NCBI RefSeq assembly: GCF_026650985.1 | Contig: NZ_CP086239.1 | Location: 3,720,001 to 3,784,000 of the forward strand | Reading direction: 5' to 3' | DNA from: Clostridium estertheticum | GTDB lineage: Bacteria; Bacillota; Clostridia; Clostridiales; Clostridiaceae | DNA: 64,000 nucleotides | Part shown: piece by piece, positions 7,905 through 18,873 of the stretch | How the letters are laid out: each line of letters begins with the position of its first letter | Numbering within the stretch: position 1 is the first letter of the stretch | Notes under the pieces: generated by a model | What the model was told of the DNA's origin: nothing | Databases searched by the model: none | The model's input: only the letters and a program-made list of their open reading frames with translations | Made by a program: the position numbers and the translations under genes

Positions 7905-10067
7905 TTACTGATTTTTCATTGATAATGATATTCTTTTTCTTTTCTCATCAACTTCAATTACGCTAACTTCTACTATATCTCCAACACTAACCACGTCTAA
8001 TGGATGTTTTACAAATTTATCTGATAGTTGACTTATATGTACTAATCCATCTTGATGGACTCCAATATCAACGAAAGCACCAAAATCAGATACATTCCTA
8101 ACTGTCCCCATAAGTTTCATGCCTGGTTTAAGATCCTTCATTTGAACTACGCCCGTCTTTAATATTGGTTTTGGTAATTCCTCTCTTGGATCTCTACCCG
8201 GCTTTTTAATTTCTTTAATAATATCTCTAAGAGTTGGAGCACCTGTTTCTAATTTTAATGCAAGTTCATTAAAATTAATGTCTTTTATCCTCTCATCCAT
8301 ATCCTTGAAATTTAAAGATTTAAGATCTTCTTTTGTATAGTTTAGAAAATCCAATAATTTTTTAGTAGCATTATAAGACTCAGGATGAATTGAAGTGTTA
8401 TCTAAAAATTCATTACTCTCCATAACTCTTAGAAATCCTGCACATTGTTCGTATGCCTTTGCCCCGAGTCTTTTAACCTTTAACAATTCTTTCCTAGCCT
8501 TGAACTTACCATTTTCTTCTCTATACGCTACAATGTTTTGAGCAATAGCAGCATTTATTCCTGATATGTATGCAAGAAGTGCAGGCGTTGCAATATTAAG
8601 ATCTACGCCAACAGCATTAACACAATCTTCAACAACTCCTTTTAAGGATTCATCAAGTTTCTTAGGTGCTACATCATGTTGGTATTGACCAACCCCAATA
8701 GCTTTAGGATCGATTTTTACAAGTTCTACTAGTGGATCTTGAAGCCTTCGCCCAATGGAAATAGCTCCTCGAATTGATACATCTATATCTGGATATTCTT
8801 TAGATGCAAGTTCTGACGCTGAATACACTGATGCTCCTGCTTCTGATACTATAACATAATACAAATCTCTTGAACATTCCTGCTTAAGTTCTGTAATAAT
8901 TTGGGCTAATATTTCTTCTGATTCACGACTAGCAGTTCCATTACCAAGTGACACTACTTCTACATTATCTTTAATTACTAAATCTTTAATAATAGCTATA
9001 GATTTTTTAACGCCATCCTGACTACCAGCAGTCGCATATACCGTAGCAATATCTAAAACCTTACCAGTCTCATCAAGCACTGCTATTTTACACCCAGTTC
9101 TAAATCCAGGATCAAAGCCTAGCACCACTTTTCCTTTTATAGGTGACTGCATTAATAAAGCCTTCAAATTAGCTTTAAATATATCTATTGCGCCTATTTC
9201 ACCCTTTTCTGTTAATTCAGATCTTATTTCTCTCTCAATCGATGGAAATATAAGTCTTTTTACTGAATCAATTATGCTTAATTCTATAAATTTATCTGTT
9301 TCACTATTACCCTTTAAACATTTATTTCTTAAATACTCAATAATTTTATCATTATCAGCCTTAATTTTCACAGAAAGTATCTTGCTTTTCTCTCCCCTAT
9401 TAATAGCAAGAATTCTATGTGGTGGTATAGTTTTAATTCCTTCCTTATACTCATAATACATCTCAAATGGCGTAGTGTCCTCAGAACTTCCCTTAGTTTC
9501 TACACTTCCGAAGTTATGTACTTGGCCCCTAATCCACTTTCTATAATCAGCTTCATCTGAAATCATTTCACTTATTATGTCGCCAGCACCCGCAAGTGCA
9601 TCTAAAGCATTACTCACTAACTTATCTTCGGATACAAAGCCCTCTGCATACTCATTTATATCACCTTTAAATTCACCACTAAAAATAGTTTCTGCGAGTG
9701 GCTTAAGACCCTTTTCTATTGCAATTATAGCTCTTGTTCTTTTCTTAGGCTTATATGGTCTATATATATCCTCTATTTCTGTAAGCGTCTCAGATTTATT
9801 TATTGATTTTTCAATTTCCTCAGTCAATTTTTCTTGTTCACCTATAAGACGTATTACATCCGTTTTTCTTTCCTCTAAATTTCTAAGATATATTAGTCTC
9901 TCTGTGAAATTTCTAAGTATTATATCATCAAGTCCACCAGTTCTCTCTTTTCTATATCTAGCTATAAAAGGAACTGTATTCCCTTCATCTAATAATTGAA
10001 TTACACTTTCCGCCTGCTCCATAGTTATTGCAAATTCTTTAATTAATCTACTATTTATATTCTCCAT
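7905..10067 (-). CDS. tex: Tex family protein (transcription accessory, S1 RNA-binding)
   Basis: 720 residues, standard length. Order: N-terminal helical Tex domain, a YqgF/RNase H-like domain (about residues 315-430, beginning VVLGFDPGFRTGCKIA), helix-hairpin-helix repeats (about 490-560) and a C-terminal S1 domain (about 645-718, with GTVRNVSDFGAFVDIGV). Tex proteins bind nucleic acids and affect transcription; their exact role is unsettled. The ribosome binding site is weak. It is single and monocistronic here. Confidence 0.95.
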   Translation of the reverse strand: MENINSRLIKEFAITMEQAESVIQLLDEGNTVPFIARYRKERTGGLDDIILRNFTERLIYLRNLEERKTDVIRLIGEQEKLTEEIEKSINKSETLTEIEDIYRPYKPKKRTRAIIAIEKGLKPLAETIFSGEFKGDINEYAEGFVSEDKLVSNALDALAGAGDIISEMISDEADYRKWIRGQVHNFGSVETKGSSEDTTPFEMYYEYKEGIKTIPPHRILAINRGEKSKILSVKIKADNDKIIEYLRNKCLKGNSETDKFIELSIIDSVKRLIFPSIEREIRSELTEKGEIGAIDIFKANLKALLMQSPIKGKVVLGFDPGFRTGCKIAVLDETGKVLDIATVYATAGSQDGVKKSIAIIKDLVIKDNVEVVSLGNGTASRESEEILAQIITELKQECSRDLYYVIVSEAGASVYSASELASKEYPDIDVSIRGAISIGRRLQDPLVELVKIDPKAIGVGQYQHDVAPKKLDESLKGVVEDCVNAVGVDLNIATPALLAYISGINAAIAQNIVAYREENGKFKARKELLKVKRLGAKAYEQCAGFLRVMESNEFLDNTSIHPESYNATKKLLDFLNYTKEDLKSLNFKDMDERIKDINFNELALKLETGAPTLRDIIKEIKKPGRDPREELPKPILKTGVVQMKDLKPGMKLMGTVRNVSDFGAFVDIGVHQDGLVHISQLSDKFVKHPLDVVSVGDIVEVSVIEVDEKRKRISLSMKNQ

Positions 10068-10270
10068 ATTTTTTGGCTACCTACAAATCATCATAAACAC
10101 AATAAATATCAATGTGTATGTTCGTGTATTTATTATCTTATGACTAATAGCCAATCCTCCTCACATAATTTATATTTTTAAGCTTAAATAACTAAAATTA
10201 ACTTATTTAATCATACCACGATTTCTACCCACATATCTATATACAATATAGAAATTTTTAGGAGAAATGT

Positions 10271-11614
10271 ATGAAAAAACTAATTGGTTCGCTTTTTTTA
10301 ATATTTTGTCTTTTATTATTATTTTATAGTGCACATATGTATTATACCTTATACAAGTTCAATCCTACAAATGTAGAGCAAAATATAAAGTATATTTCAT
10401 CCGATCAATTTAAAGGTAGATTGCCTGGTACTTTAGAAAATCAGGAAATTGCTACATACATTAACACCGAATTAAAAAAGAGCGGATTAAAACCTTATAA
10501 AGGTAATGAATTTCAAAATTTTAAAGTAAAGTATCCTAAAACAATTAAAGGTAGTCCATATTTAAAAGTATCCGGTAAAGACGGAATTTTAATAAAAGAT
10601 TTTGTTTATAGCAAGGATTTCAAAGAAGATATGGTAAACTTTCGAACAAATCATTTAACTTTTAACAAAAGTAATGTTACAGCAATAAATAGCGACTACA
10701 TAAAAGTAAGTACAACGGACGGCCCGTTCATATTGTTTGTTCCCCCTAACAATGATTTATCTTTTAGAAGTTCTTTTATTAGTGGATCAAAGTACAACAT
10801 GTATATTATGGTTACTAATCAATCCCTTACAATGCTTAAAGATTTAATAGGCAAAGATAATACAGTAGATTGTTTCGTTCCCTATGAGGTCTCAGAAACC
10901 AGCATAAGCAATGTTATGGGCTATTTAGAGGGTACCGACACATCTAGTCCTCCAATAATCATATCAGCCCACTTTGATCATATAGGCACAGATTTAAATG
11001 GCACTATATATAATGGTGCTCTAGATAACGCATCCGGACTTTCTTTTATACTAGAAATGAGCAAATACCTAACTTCACTTGGAAAACCAGATCGCAGCAT
11101 TCTTTTCATAGGCTTTAATGCAGAAGAATTCGGTTGCTTAGGTTCATCTCAATTTATCACAAAATATAAAGATTATATAAACAATAGTAAAGTTTTTAAT
11201 TTCGACATGATTGGAAGTAATAATCCTATACCCCTATGCATCATGGGAGCAAAAAATGATACAACTAAAACACCTTTTATAAAATCAATTTCAAAGATAT
11301 GTGAAAGCGAAAAAATCTTTTTCAATTATCTTTTTGAAGATGCAAGTGACCACGAGAGCTTTAGGAAGCAAAATATTGACGCTATAACATTTTGCGACAA
11401 TGATATGACGCGTATACACACCCCAAAAGATACTTATGATCATATAAGTTTAACTGCCATAGAAAGATGTTATAATGTAGCATCTAAGGTGATAGTTAAC
11501 TGTACCTTTAAGGGAGACTTCATTATCTTATATTATAAAGAATGTTTTCTTATTTCTATAATTGGGATTCTAATATTTTCTTCGCTTTATAAGAAGAGCA
11601 CTAAAAACACTTAA
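10271..11614 (+). CDS. M28 family zinc metallopeptidase, membrane-anchored
   Basis: 447 residues. A hydrophobic segment at residues 4-26 looks like a signal anchor and a second near the C-terminus (about 420-440) may span the membrane. The catalytic domain has the full M28 metal set: HFDHIG, DNASG, the catalytic pair in NAEEFG, NFDMIG and a late His in IHTPKDTYDH. It should act outside the cell as an aminopeptidase-type enzyme; the substrate is unknown. A GGAGA site and ATG start. It lies alone between tex (divergent) and the proS leader. Confidence 0.82.
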   Translation: MKKLIGSLFLIFCLLLLFYSAHMYYTLYKFNPTNVEQNIKYISSDQFKGRLPGTLENQEIATYINTELKKSGLKPYKGNEFQNFKVKYPKTIKGSPYLKVSGKDGILIKDFVYSKDFKEDMVNFRTNHLTFNKSNVTAINSDYIKVSTTDGPFILFVPPNNDLSFRSSFISGSKYNMYIMVTNQSLTMLKDLIGKDNTVDCFVPYEVSETSISNVMGYLEGTDTSSPPIIISAHFDHIGTDLNGTIYNGALDNASGLSFILEMSKYLTSLGKPDRSILFIGFNAEEFGCLGSSQFITKYKDYINNSKVFNFDMIGSNNPIPLCIMGAKNDTTKTPFIKSISKICESEKIFFNYLFEDASDHESFRKQNIDAITFCDNDMTRIHTPKDTYDHISLTAIERCYNVASKVIVNCTFKGDFIILYYKECFLISIIGILIFSSLYKKSTKNT

Positions 11615-11644
11615 TGGATATTAAGAATAATCACGAATTGTTTC

Positions 11645-11673
11645 TTGACATATGATTATTTTTATTCTATGAT
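11645..11673 (+). promoter_or_regulatory. Promoter of the proS leader
   Basis: TTGACA (11645-11650), 17-bp spacer, TATGAT (11668-11673). It sets transcription start near 11680, only about 95 nt before the T-box core. Confidence 0.75.
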
Positions 11674-11679
11674 TAATTT

Positions 11680-11825
11680 TAAAGTACCCTATTATTAGAA
11701 GTAAATATGCCCAATAGAACGAAAAGTATTAATAGAAATTAGATCTTTTCGTAGCTATTTTTTTATATCAACTAGGGTGGTGCCGCAGGTAATACTCGGT
11801 CCCTTTTCGGGATGCGGGTTTTTTT
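11680..11825 (+). promoter_or_regulatory. T-box-type leader of proS, unusually short
   Basis: Contains AGGGTGGTGCCGC (11774-11786), a near match to the T-box core (consensus AGGGTGGNACCGCG), followed by a CCGCA...TGCGG / TCCC...GGGA terminator and a run of T up to 11825. Upstream there is room for only about 95 nt, with a CTATT...AATAG stem enclosing GCCCA and a separate ACGAAAAG...CTTTTCGT stem. A CCC or CCA proline specifier is possible, but canonical stem I is not evident. Confidence 0.7.
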
Positions 11826-11867
11826 GTATTTATTTTAAATTTTTTATTAAACAGGAGGAAAATAATT

Positions 11868-13304
11868 ATGGCAAAAGGAAAGAAATTCGTAGAATCTATC
11901 ACCTCTATGGACGAAGATTTTGCAAAATGGTATACCGACATTGTAAAAAAAGCAGAACTTGCTGATTATGCTAGCGTTAGAGGTTGCATGGTAATCAGGC
12001 CTTACGGTTATGCAATATGGGAAAACATTCAAAAAATATTGGATCAAATGTTTAAAGATACAGGACATGAAAATGTATATATGCCAATGTTCATTCCTGA
12101 GAGCTTACTTGAAAAGGAAAAAGACCACGTTAAGGGCTTTGCTCCAGAGGTTGCTTGGGTTACACACGGAGGTAATGAGCTACTCGCAGAAAGGCTTTGT
12201 GTAAGACCTACTTCCGAAACATTATTTTGTGATCACTATTCAAAAATAATTCAATCGTACAACGATCTTCCTAAATTATATAATCAATGGTGTTCTGTAG
12301 TACGTTGGGAAAAAACCACAAGACCTTTCCTTAGGAGTTCAGAATTTTTATGGCAAGAAGGCCATACCGCACATGCAACTGAGGAAGAAGCAAAAGAAGA
12401 AACTCTTAAAATGCTTAATATATATGCTAAATTTTGTGAAGAAACCCTTGCTATTCCAGTCATAAAAGGTAAAAAAACAGAAAAAGAGAAATTTGCTGGA
12501 GCAAATGAAACTTACACAATCGAAAGTTTAATGCATGATGGTAAAGCCCTACAATGTGGAACCTCTCACAATTTTGGAGATGGTTTTGCAAAAGCTTTTA
12601 ACATCCAGTATTCAGATAAAACTGGTAAACTTGCTTATGTTCACCAAACTTCTTGGGGAATGTCTACAAGACTTATTGGTGCTTTAATCATGGTTCATGG
12701 TGACGATAACGGTCTAATACTTCCACCAGCTATAGCTCCAATCCAACTTATGATCGTGCCAGTTGCACAACATAAAGAAGGCGTAATTGAAAAAGCAACA
12801 GAACTTAAGGATATGTTATCAAAAGTTGCTAGAGTAAAAATAGATATTAGCGATAAAATGCCTGGATGGAAATTCAGTGAATATGAAATGAAAGGTGTTC
12901 CACTTAGACTTGAAGTTGGACCAAAAGATATAGAAAACAATCAAGTAGTCCTAGTAAGGAGAGATACCCGTGAAAAATTATTTGTTCCTATGGATGAACT
13001 AGAATCAAAAATTCCAGAACTTTTAATTGATATTCAAAAATCTCTCTTTGAAAAAGCTAGAGATGCACAAGATATTAGAACCTTTAGTGCAAAAACAGTT
13101 GAAGAATTAAAAGAAATTCTTGATAAAACTTTAGGTTTTGTTAATGCTCCTTGGTGTGGAGACCTCGCTTGCGAGGAAAAAGTAAAAGAAGTTGCTGGCG
13201 CATCATCTAGATGTATGCCATTTGACCAACCAGAGGATGCAGGTGTTTGCTTATGTTGTGGTAAACCAGCTAAAGCGAATGTTATCTGGGGAAGAGCTTA
13301 TTAG
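11868..13304 (+). CDS. proS: Prolyl-tRNA synthetase (short ProS type)
   Basis: 478 residues, class II synthetase charging tRNA-Pro. It is the short archaeal/eukaryote-like form without the INS editing domain: motif 2 lies in [21 protein letters not shown] and motif 3 in [14 protein letters not shown], followed by an anticodon-binding domain and a C-terminal cysteine-rich extension (WCGDLAC ... CLCCGKPA) likely to hold zinc. AGGAGG precedes the ATG. Expression is probably governed by the T-box-like leader. A strong hairpin follows the stop. Confidence 0.96.
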   Translation: MAKGKKFVESITSMDEDFAKWYTDIVKKAELADYASVRGCMVIRPYGYAIWENIQKILDQMFKDTGHENVYMPMFIPESLLEKEKDHVKGFAPEVAWVTHGGNELLAERLCVRPTSETLFCDHYSKIIQSYNDLPKLYNQWCSVVRWEKTTRPFLRSSEFLWQEGHTAHATEEEAKEETLKMLNIYAKFCEETLAIPVIKGKKTEKEKFAGANETYTIESLMHDGKALQCGTSHNFGDGFAKAFNIQYSDKTGKLAYVHQTSWGMSTRLIGALIMVHGDDNGLILPPAIAPIQLMIVPVAQHKEGVIEKATELKDMLSKVARVKIDISDKMPGWKFSEYEMKGVPLRLEVGPKDIENNQVVLVRRDTREKLFVPMDELESKIPELLIDIQKSLFEKARDAQDIRTFSAKTVEELKEILDKTLGFVNAPWCGDLACEEKVKEVAGASSRCMPFDQPEDAGVCLCCGKPAKANVIWGRAY

Positions 13305-13325
13305 AAATAATTTTTAAACACAAAT

Positions 13326-13363
13326 AAAAATCGTCTTACTTTTTAATAAGTGAGACGATTTTT
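13326..13363 (+). terminator. Terminator after proS
   Basis: AAAAATCGTCTTACT hairpin with a closely matching right arm and a T-run. Confidence 0.85.
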
Positions 13364-13474
13364 AAATGCATTTCATTTTTGTTGAATGCTAGTATCGATT
13401 TTGTTATAATAATGTTAGTAAAAGTTAATATTATTATTTACTTTTATTAATTCATATGTTTGTAGGTGAAAAGA

Positions 13475-14044
13475 ATGTCGGGATCCCAAATAACTAAAAA
13501 AGCTCTTGCACTATCAATTAAGAAATTAATGGAGGCAATTCCATTATCAAAAATTTCAATTCGTCAAATTGCTGATAATTGTGGTGTTAACAGACAAACC
13601 TTTTACTATCATTTCAAAGATAAATTCGATCTTGTAAATTGGATTTATTATACTGAGGCCATAGAGAATTTAGCCGGTGGCACAAACTATGAACATTGGA
13701 CTGACGCCATGTATAAAACTTTAACATATTTAATGAACAATAAATCATTTTATACTAATGCTCTTAATACCCCTGGCCAAAATGCATTTGATGGATATCT
13801 TTTTAAGGAAACCTATGATCTTATTATGGGAGTAGTAAACGATGTTTCCTCAGGTATTGAAGTTTCAGCTACTGATAAAAGTTTTATTGCAGACTTTTAT
13901 ACTCATGCTTTTGTAGGCATAACAGTACAGTGGATAAAAAATGGTATGAAGGAACCTCCAAAGGTAATGGTAGATAAGCTAAACGAGGTAGTTGAAGGAA
14001 GCATGCTAGGTGCATTAACCAGATATACCATCTCATTCCTTTAA
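13475..14044 (+). CDS. TetR-family transcriptional regulator (DhaS-like)
   Basis: 189 residues from the ATG at 13475; the in-frame GTG at 13466 belongs to the AGGTG ribosome binding site. The N-terminal helix-turn-helix is clear (KISIRQIADNCGVNRQTFYYHFKDKFDL). The C-terminal half, with AFVGITVQWIKNGM, matches the DhaS-type effector domain, and the same pattern recurs in the two identical TetR proteins at 48 and 52 kb. Target genes are unknown; no neighbour is divergently transcribed from it. A strong terminator follows. Confidence 0.85.
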   Translation: MSGSQITKKALALSIKKLMEAIPLSKISIRQIADNCGVNRQTFYYHFKDKFDLVNWIYYTEAIENLAGGTNYEHWTDAMYKTLTYLMNNKSFYTNALNTPGQNAFDGYLFKETYDLIMGVVNDVSSGIEVSATDKSFIADFYTHAFVGITVQWIKNGMKEPPKVMVDKLNEVVEGSMLGALTRYTISFL

Positions 14045-14064
14045 ATATAATTGTTTTATAGACA

Positions 14065-14101
14065 AAAAAGGTTGTATCAATTTATTTTGATACAACCTTT
14101 T
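14065..14101 (+). terminator. Terminator after the TetR gene
   Basis: AAAAAGGTTGTATCA hairpin, perfect arms, T-run. Confidence 0.85.
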
Positions 14102-14212
14102 ATAATATAAAAATATAATACACTTATTAAATACTATTCCTTTTCCATGTTATCACCTCCGAATAATGTAACTATATACCTTCACGCAGCGGCAATGTCA
14201 AGTAATTTTGTT

Positions 14213-14734
14213 TTATGTATTCTTTGTAATTGTCTTATGTGCCTTTTTCCTCTTAGTTGTCATGTGTCCAGCTCCTCCAGACATTACACTTATATTTCCA
14301 TCAACTTCTAATACTGCCAAATCCACTTGTTCGATCTTAGATACTCCATGTTCGCGAATAACTTCCATAATTTCATCCATTGGAATCTTAGCTTTAATAA
14401 TATTTTTTTTATTGATTTTACCATTATAAATTAATAGTAATGGTTCTCCTTGTATTAACTTATTAAATCTAGGAAAACGATACATTATATTTTTAAATAA
14501 ATAGTCTACGGCAAATAATGATGTTGCTGCTACTATTCCGCCTCCTAATGTTGAATTCGTACCTACCATTGCATTCTGAACGGCATTACTTATAAGTAAA
14601 ATGAAAACTAAGTCAATTACCGATAATTGAGCTAATTCGTTTTTACCAAACAGTCTTATGGCAAATACAATAAAAATATATACACTTGCAGAACTTAATA
14701 CAATTTTCAAATATGGAAATATTATTGCTATCAT
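14213..14734 (-). CDS. DUF421 (YetF-type) membrane protein
   Basis: 173 residues from the ATG at 14734, which has a GAGGTGG site; the longer TTG start at 14755 has none. There are about three N-terminal membrane helices, then a cytoplasmic segment with the family's FPRFNKLIQGEPLLLIYNG and the later EVIREHGVSKIEQVDLAVLEVDG. DUF421 proteins in spore formers include spore-associated paralogues, but function is unknown. The C-terminus ends in a lysine-rich tail. Standalone gene, convergent with the TetR gene. Confidence 0.8.
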   Translation of the reverse strand: MIAIIFPYLKIVLSSASVYIFIVFAIRLFGKNELAQLSVIDLVFILLISNAVQNAMVGTNSTLGGGIVAATSLFAVDYLFKNIMYRFPRFNKLIQGEPLLLIYNGKINKKNIIKAKIPMDEIMEVIREHGVSKIEQVDLAVLEVDGNISVMSGGAGHMTTKRKKAHKTITKNT

Positions 14735-14895
14735 AATCCACCTCGATTTTACCAATTATTATTTAATATAATAATGACTATATTTAAGTATTATTTTACC
14801 ATAATTAAAACATCATAACCAGTATATAAGTAATCTCTTGCTTACAGTTTGAAACAAAGCTTTCTTTTTAGCACTATTATCTACAGCAGTTTCCT

Positions 14896-14950
14896 ATATA
14901 ATAGAAAAGCAGTAGAATATTTAAAATATTCTACTGCTTTTCTATTATAT
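14896..14950. terminator. 55-nt near-perfect palindrome downstream of prfB
   Basis: Arms of 27 nt that pair perfectly around one unpaired base, within the gap between the DUF421 gene and prfB, both on the minus strand. Probable prfB terminator; the arm length is unusual. Confidence 0.7.
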
Positions 14951-14983
14951 AACTATCTTTTTCTATTATCCATCAAAAATAAG

Positions 14984-16091
14984 TTATTTATTGCTTTGTC
15001 TTAAATACTCTTCAATGAAAACATCAATATCCCCATCCATAACTGCGTCTACATTTCCTACTTCTATATTAGTTCTATGATCCTTAACCATACTATATGG
15101 ATGAAATACATATGATCTAATTTGACTTCCCCACCCATTCTCTTTCAAGTCTCCGGCTAAGTCTTCTATCCTATCCTTTTTCTCTCTTTCCTTTAAAATC
15201 AAGAGTTTTGCCATAAGCATCTTCATTGCAGTTTGTCTATTGCTATGCTGACTTCGCTCATTCTGACATTGCACTACAATACCCGTAGGAATATGCGTAA
15301 TCCTTATAGCTGAGTCAGTTTTGTTTACATGTTGACCTCCTGCACCTCCGGACCTATATGTGTCTACTCTAAGGTCATCAGCCTTTATATCAATATCTTG
15401 ATCCTCAGTAAGTTCAGGAAGAACTTCACAAGATGCAAATGAAGTCTGCCTTTTACCATTTGCATTAAAAGGCGAAATTCTTACTAGTCTGTGCACGCCC
15501 TTTTCAGCCATTAAATATCCGTAGGCATACTCTCCCGTTATTTTTAATGTGACTGCCTTAATACCTGCCTCGTCCGATGCTTGATAATCTAAAACTTCAA
15601 CTTTATATCCTTTTTTTTCACACCATCTTGAGTACATTCTATAAAGCATTTCTGTCCAATCTTGAGCATCACTTCCACCCGCACCGGTATGAAGTGTTAA
15701 AATAGCATTATTTTTATCATATTTTCCAGACAATAAAATTTCTAACCTAAACTGATCAGCAATATGAGCTAAATCTTTAAGTTCAACTTTTATTTCTAAT
15801 AAAGATGAATCATCCTCTTCATCGGAGCTTAACTGCGTTAACATTTCTAAATCTTCTATCTTACTAATCAATAGATTAAATCTATCAATTCTGTCCTTAA
15901 TTCCCTTAGCCAACTTAGTAATTTGTTGAGCTTTTGTAATATCTTCCCAAAAACTGGGTTCCTGCATTTTAAACTCGTATTCCTTTAGCTCTTTTTCCAT
16001 AGATGTTACGTCAAAGAGACACCCTTATTTCTTCGACATTGCCCTTTAATATGTTTAAATCACTCAATATTTCTTCAACTAATATTACCAA
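14984..16091 (-). CDS. prfB: Peptide chain release factor 2, programmed +1 frameshift
   Basis: The main frame (338 residues from 16000) lacks the RF2 N-terminus. Upstream on the minus strand a short frame starts at TTG 16091 (AGAGGTG site, 6-nt spacing), runs 26 codons and stops at CTT TGA (TGA at 16013-16011). A +1 shift on CTT continues as GAC GTA ACA TCT ATG into the long frame, giving about 368 residues, the normal RF2 size. AGGGTG just before the slip site is the stimulatory Shine-Dalgarno. RF2 reads UAA and UGA, so low RF2 promotes its own synthesis. The GGQ motif is visible (GGAGGQHVN). Confidence 0.95.
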
Positions 16092-16115
16092 TATTAACAC
16101 CTCTTTTATAATATT

Positions 16116-16154
16116 AAAAAGAGGCATGCAACGTAAATTGTATGCCTCTTTTTT
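16116..16154 (-). terminator. Terminator between secA and prfB
   Basis: AAAAAGAGGCAT hairpin with perfect arms and T-runs on both sides, so either direction could stop; it lies just after secA and before prfB, which are co-directional. Confidence 0.8.
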
Positions 16155-16185
16155 AACTTCTAACTAATTTATCGTGTTATAACTA

Positions 16186-18684
16186 TTATCTGCCACAACA
16201 GTTTTTATACTTTTTTCCTGAACCACAAGGACATTCATCATTTCTTCCTGTTTTAGATTCTTTTATAGTTGGTTCTTGTTTAAGAGAATCATCATGATTG
16301 GTTGATGTTATTTGTGCAACCATTTCTCTCTCTGGTGCTCTTTCTATTTGAACATGGAATAAGTATTTAATAGTTTCTGTCTTTATGTTATATATCATTT
16401 CAGCAAACATGTCGCTACCTTCCATTTGGTACGCTTGTGTTGGATCTTGCTGTTTATAAGCTCTAAGTCCAATACCTTGCTTTAAATGTTCCATATCATC
16501 AATATGATCCATCCATTTACTATCTACTACTCTTAAAAGAATAACTCTTTCAACTTCTCTTATTTGTTCATCACCAAAATCTTCTCCCCTTTGGGTATAG
16601 ATTCTCTGAGCAATTTCTAAGAGTTTTTCCTTGATTTCTTCATTAGTTAATTTACCAAGTTCATCTACTGTAACCATATCTTTTGGAAGAAATATTTCCT
16701 CAAAATAGCTAATTAATTTTGAAAGTTCTTCGTCAAGTTCTTCCTCAACATCAGTAATATGCGAATCAACTGTGGTAAAAATAACATCTTTTATCATATC
16801 TTCAATTTCATCTTTAGTATCTTCACCTTGAAGAACTTCTGTTCTTTGTTTATAAATTATTTCTCTTTGTTGGTTCATTACATCATCATATTGAACAACA
16901 TTTTTTCTTATATCAAAGTTATTTCCTTCAACCTTCTTTTGAGCACTTTCTATAGCACCACTTACCATTTTGCTTTCAATAGCATCTTCATCAGTTAATC
17001 CTAATTTTCCTACAACCCCTTGAAGTCTTTCTGAACCAAATATTCTCATTAAATCATCTTCTAGTGATATGTAAAATCTTGTACTTCCTGGATCACCTTG
17101 ACGACCAGCACGACCTCTAAGCTGATTATCAATACGCCTAGATTCATGTCTTTCAGTTCCAATTATCTTAAGTCCACCAACTTCAATAACACCATCGAAA
17201 AGTTTAATGTCCGTACCACGCCCTGCCATATTAGTTGCTATAGTAACCATGCCAAGTGACCCTGCATGAGCTATTATTTCCGCTTCTTTTTCATGGTATT
17301 TAGCATTAAGTACTTGATGAGGAACCCCTTTTCTCTTAAGCATTTCAGATAATAATTCTGATTTCTCTATACTTACAGTACCTACAAGTACAGGTTGATT
17401 TATCTTATGAGTTTCAACTATTTCATCTATTATAGCTTTATACTTTCCTCTAACAGTTTTAAAAACTAAATCTGCATTATCAATTCTTGCTAAAGGCTTA
17501 TTTGTAGGTATTACTAATACATCAAGTCCATATATTTCTCTAAACTCATTTTCCTCTGTAAGCGCAGTACCAGTCATACCTGCAATCTTTGTATACATTC
17601 TAAAATAGTTTTGGAATGTAATTGTTGCAAGAGTTTTTGACTCTTTCTCAATTTTCACACCCTCTTTTGCTTCAATCGCTTGGTGAAGCCCATCACTATA
17701 TCGTCTACCTTCCATAAGTCTTCCAGTAAATTCATCTACAATAATTATTTCTCCATCTTTTTCCATATAATCTTTATCTTTTCTCATAATATAGTTTGCT
17801 TTTAAAGCTTGAACTACGTGATGCTGTATATTCATGTTTTCTGCGTCAGCATAGTTCTCTAAACTGAAAAACTTTTCAGCCTTATCTATACCTTCATCAG
17901 ACATTATAACAGCACTAGCTTTTTCATCTATAGTGTAATCTTCTTCTTTTACTAATGTCTTTACAAAATGATCTGCCACTTTATAAAAGTCTGTAGATTT
18001 TTCTCCTTCTCCAGATATTATAAGTGGTGTTCTAGCTTCATCTATTAATATAGAGTCAACCTCATCCACTATTACAAAGTTTAATTTCCTTTGAACTCTT
18101 TCTTCTTTATAAACAACCATATTATCTCTTAGATAATCAAATCCGAATTCATTATTTGTACCATATGTTATATCTGCATTATAAGCCGCTTGCCTTTGAG
18201 TTTGATCTATATCATGAATAATTACGCCTACTGTAAGACCCAAAAACTCATGTATTCTACCCATCTCTTCTTTATCTCTTTTTGCAAGATAATCATTAAC
18301 TGTAATTACGTGAACACCTTTTCCTTCTAGGGCATTCAAATATGATGGAAGCGTAGCCACAAGTGTCTTTCCTTCACCAGTTTTCATTTCTGTTATTCTT
18401 CCTTGGTGAAGTATTATTCCACCAATCAGTTGCACTCTAAAATGCTTCATTTTAAGAACTCTCCATGAAGCTTCCCTAACTACTGCAAATGCTTCAGGCA
18501 AAATATCTTCTAACGTCTTTCCATTACTTAAACTAGTCTTAAATTCTTCTGTTTTTGCTTTAAGTTCTTCATCACTTAAGTTAGTCATCATTGAATCTAA
18601 TGCTTCTATTTTATCGACTGTTGAAACTATTCTTTTTATTTCTCTATCACTATAACTACCAAATAATTTTTTAATTAAACTCAT
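16186..18684 (-). CDS. secA: Preprotein translocase ATPase SecA
   Basis: 832 residues from the ATG at 18684; an upstream in-frame ATG at 18729 would add 15 unlikely residues before the GTGAGG site. SecA drives proteins through SecYEG. Seen in order: Walker A GEGKT, DEAD-type box [11 protein letters not shown], the second helicase fold with AGRGTDI, the helical scaffold, and the C-terminal zinc motif [13 protein letters not shown] for SecB or ribosome contact. Normal length. prfB follows after a terminator. Confidence 0.97.
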   Translation of the reverse strand: MSLIKKLFGSYSDREIKRIVSTVDKIEALDSMMTNLSDEELKAKTEEFKTSLSNGKTLEDILPEAFAVVREASWRVLKMKHFRVQLIGGIILHQGRITEMKTGEGKTLVATLPSYLNALEGKGVHVITVNDYLAKRDKEEMGRIHEFLGLTVGVIIHDIDQTQRQAAYNADITYGTNNEFGFDYLRDNMVVYKEERVQRKLNFVIVDEVDSILIDEARTPLIISGEGEKSTDFYKVADHFVKTLVKEEDYTIDEKASAVIMSDEGIDKAEKFFSLENYADAENMNIQHHVVQALKANYIMRKDKDYMEKDGEIIIVDEFTGRLMEGRRYSDGLHQAIEAKEGVKIEKESKTLATITFQNYFRMYTKIAGMTGTALTEENEFREIYGLDVLVIPTNKPLARIDNADLVFKTVRGKYKAIIDEIVETHKINQPVLVGTVSIEKSELLSEMLKRKGVPHQVLNAKYHEKEAEIIAHAGSLGMVTIATNMAGRGTDIKLFDGVIEVGGLKIIGTERHESRRIDNQLRGRAGRQGDPGSTRFYISLEDDLMRIFGSERLQGVVGKLGLTDEDAIESKMVSGAIESAQKKVEGNNFDIRKNVVQYDDVMNQQREIIYKQRTEVLQGEDTKDEIEDMIKDVIFTTVDSHITDVEEELDEELSKLISYFEEIFLPKDMVTVDELGKLTNEEIKEKLLEIAQRIYTQRGEDFGDEQIREVERVILLRVVDSKWMDHIDDMEHLKQGIGLRAYKQQDPTQAYQMEGSDMFAEMIYNIKTETIKYLFHVQIERAPEREMVAQITSTNHDDSLKQEPTIKESKTGRNDECPCGSGKKYKNCCGR

Positions 18685-18831
18685 ATTTTTCATCCTCACT
18701 ATTCTTTTTAATACTTCCAAAATATACACTTGTAAAGTATACCACTTAATTTAATTCTGTTCAACTTATACAATTCTATAATTTCTATTAATTTTTTATT
18801 AATAATTTTCTATTTTTAACGTTAAAGCTAA

Positions 18832-18868
18832 AAAAGGATTAAAGTAAACATGATTACTTTAATCCTTT
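18832..18868 (-). terminator. Terminator after raiA
   Basis: AAAGGATTAAAGTAA hairpin with perfect arms, directly after the raiA stop. Confidence 0.85.
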
Positions 18869-18873
18869 AAATT

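Noticed and set aside
14984-16000. prfB as a 338-residue truncated gene
   Set aside because: The upstream short frame and the CTT TGA C slip site restore the full RF2 through programmed frameshifting.
16759-16998. 79-codon + strand ORF within secA
   Set aside because: Antisense shadow of secA, rich in Phe/Ile/Ser from AT-rich complement, no start signal.
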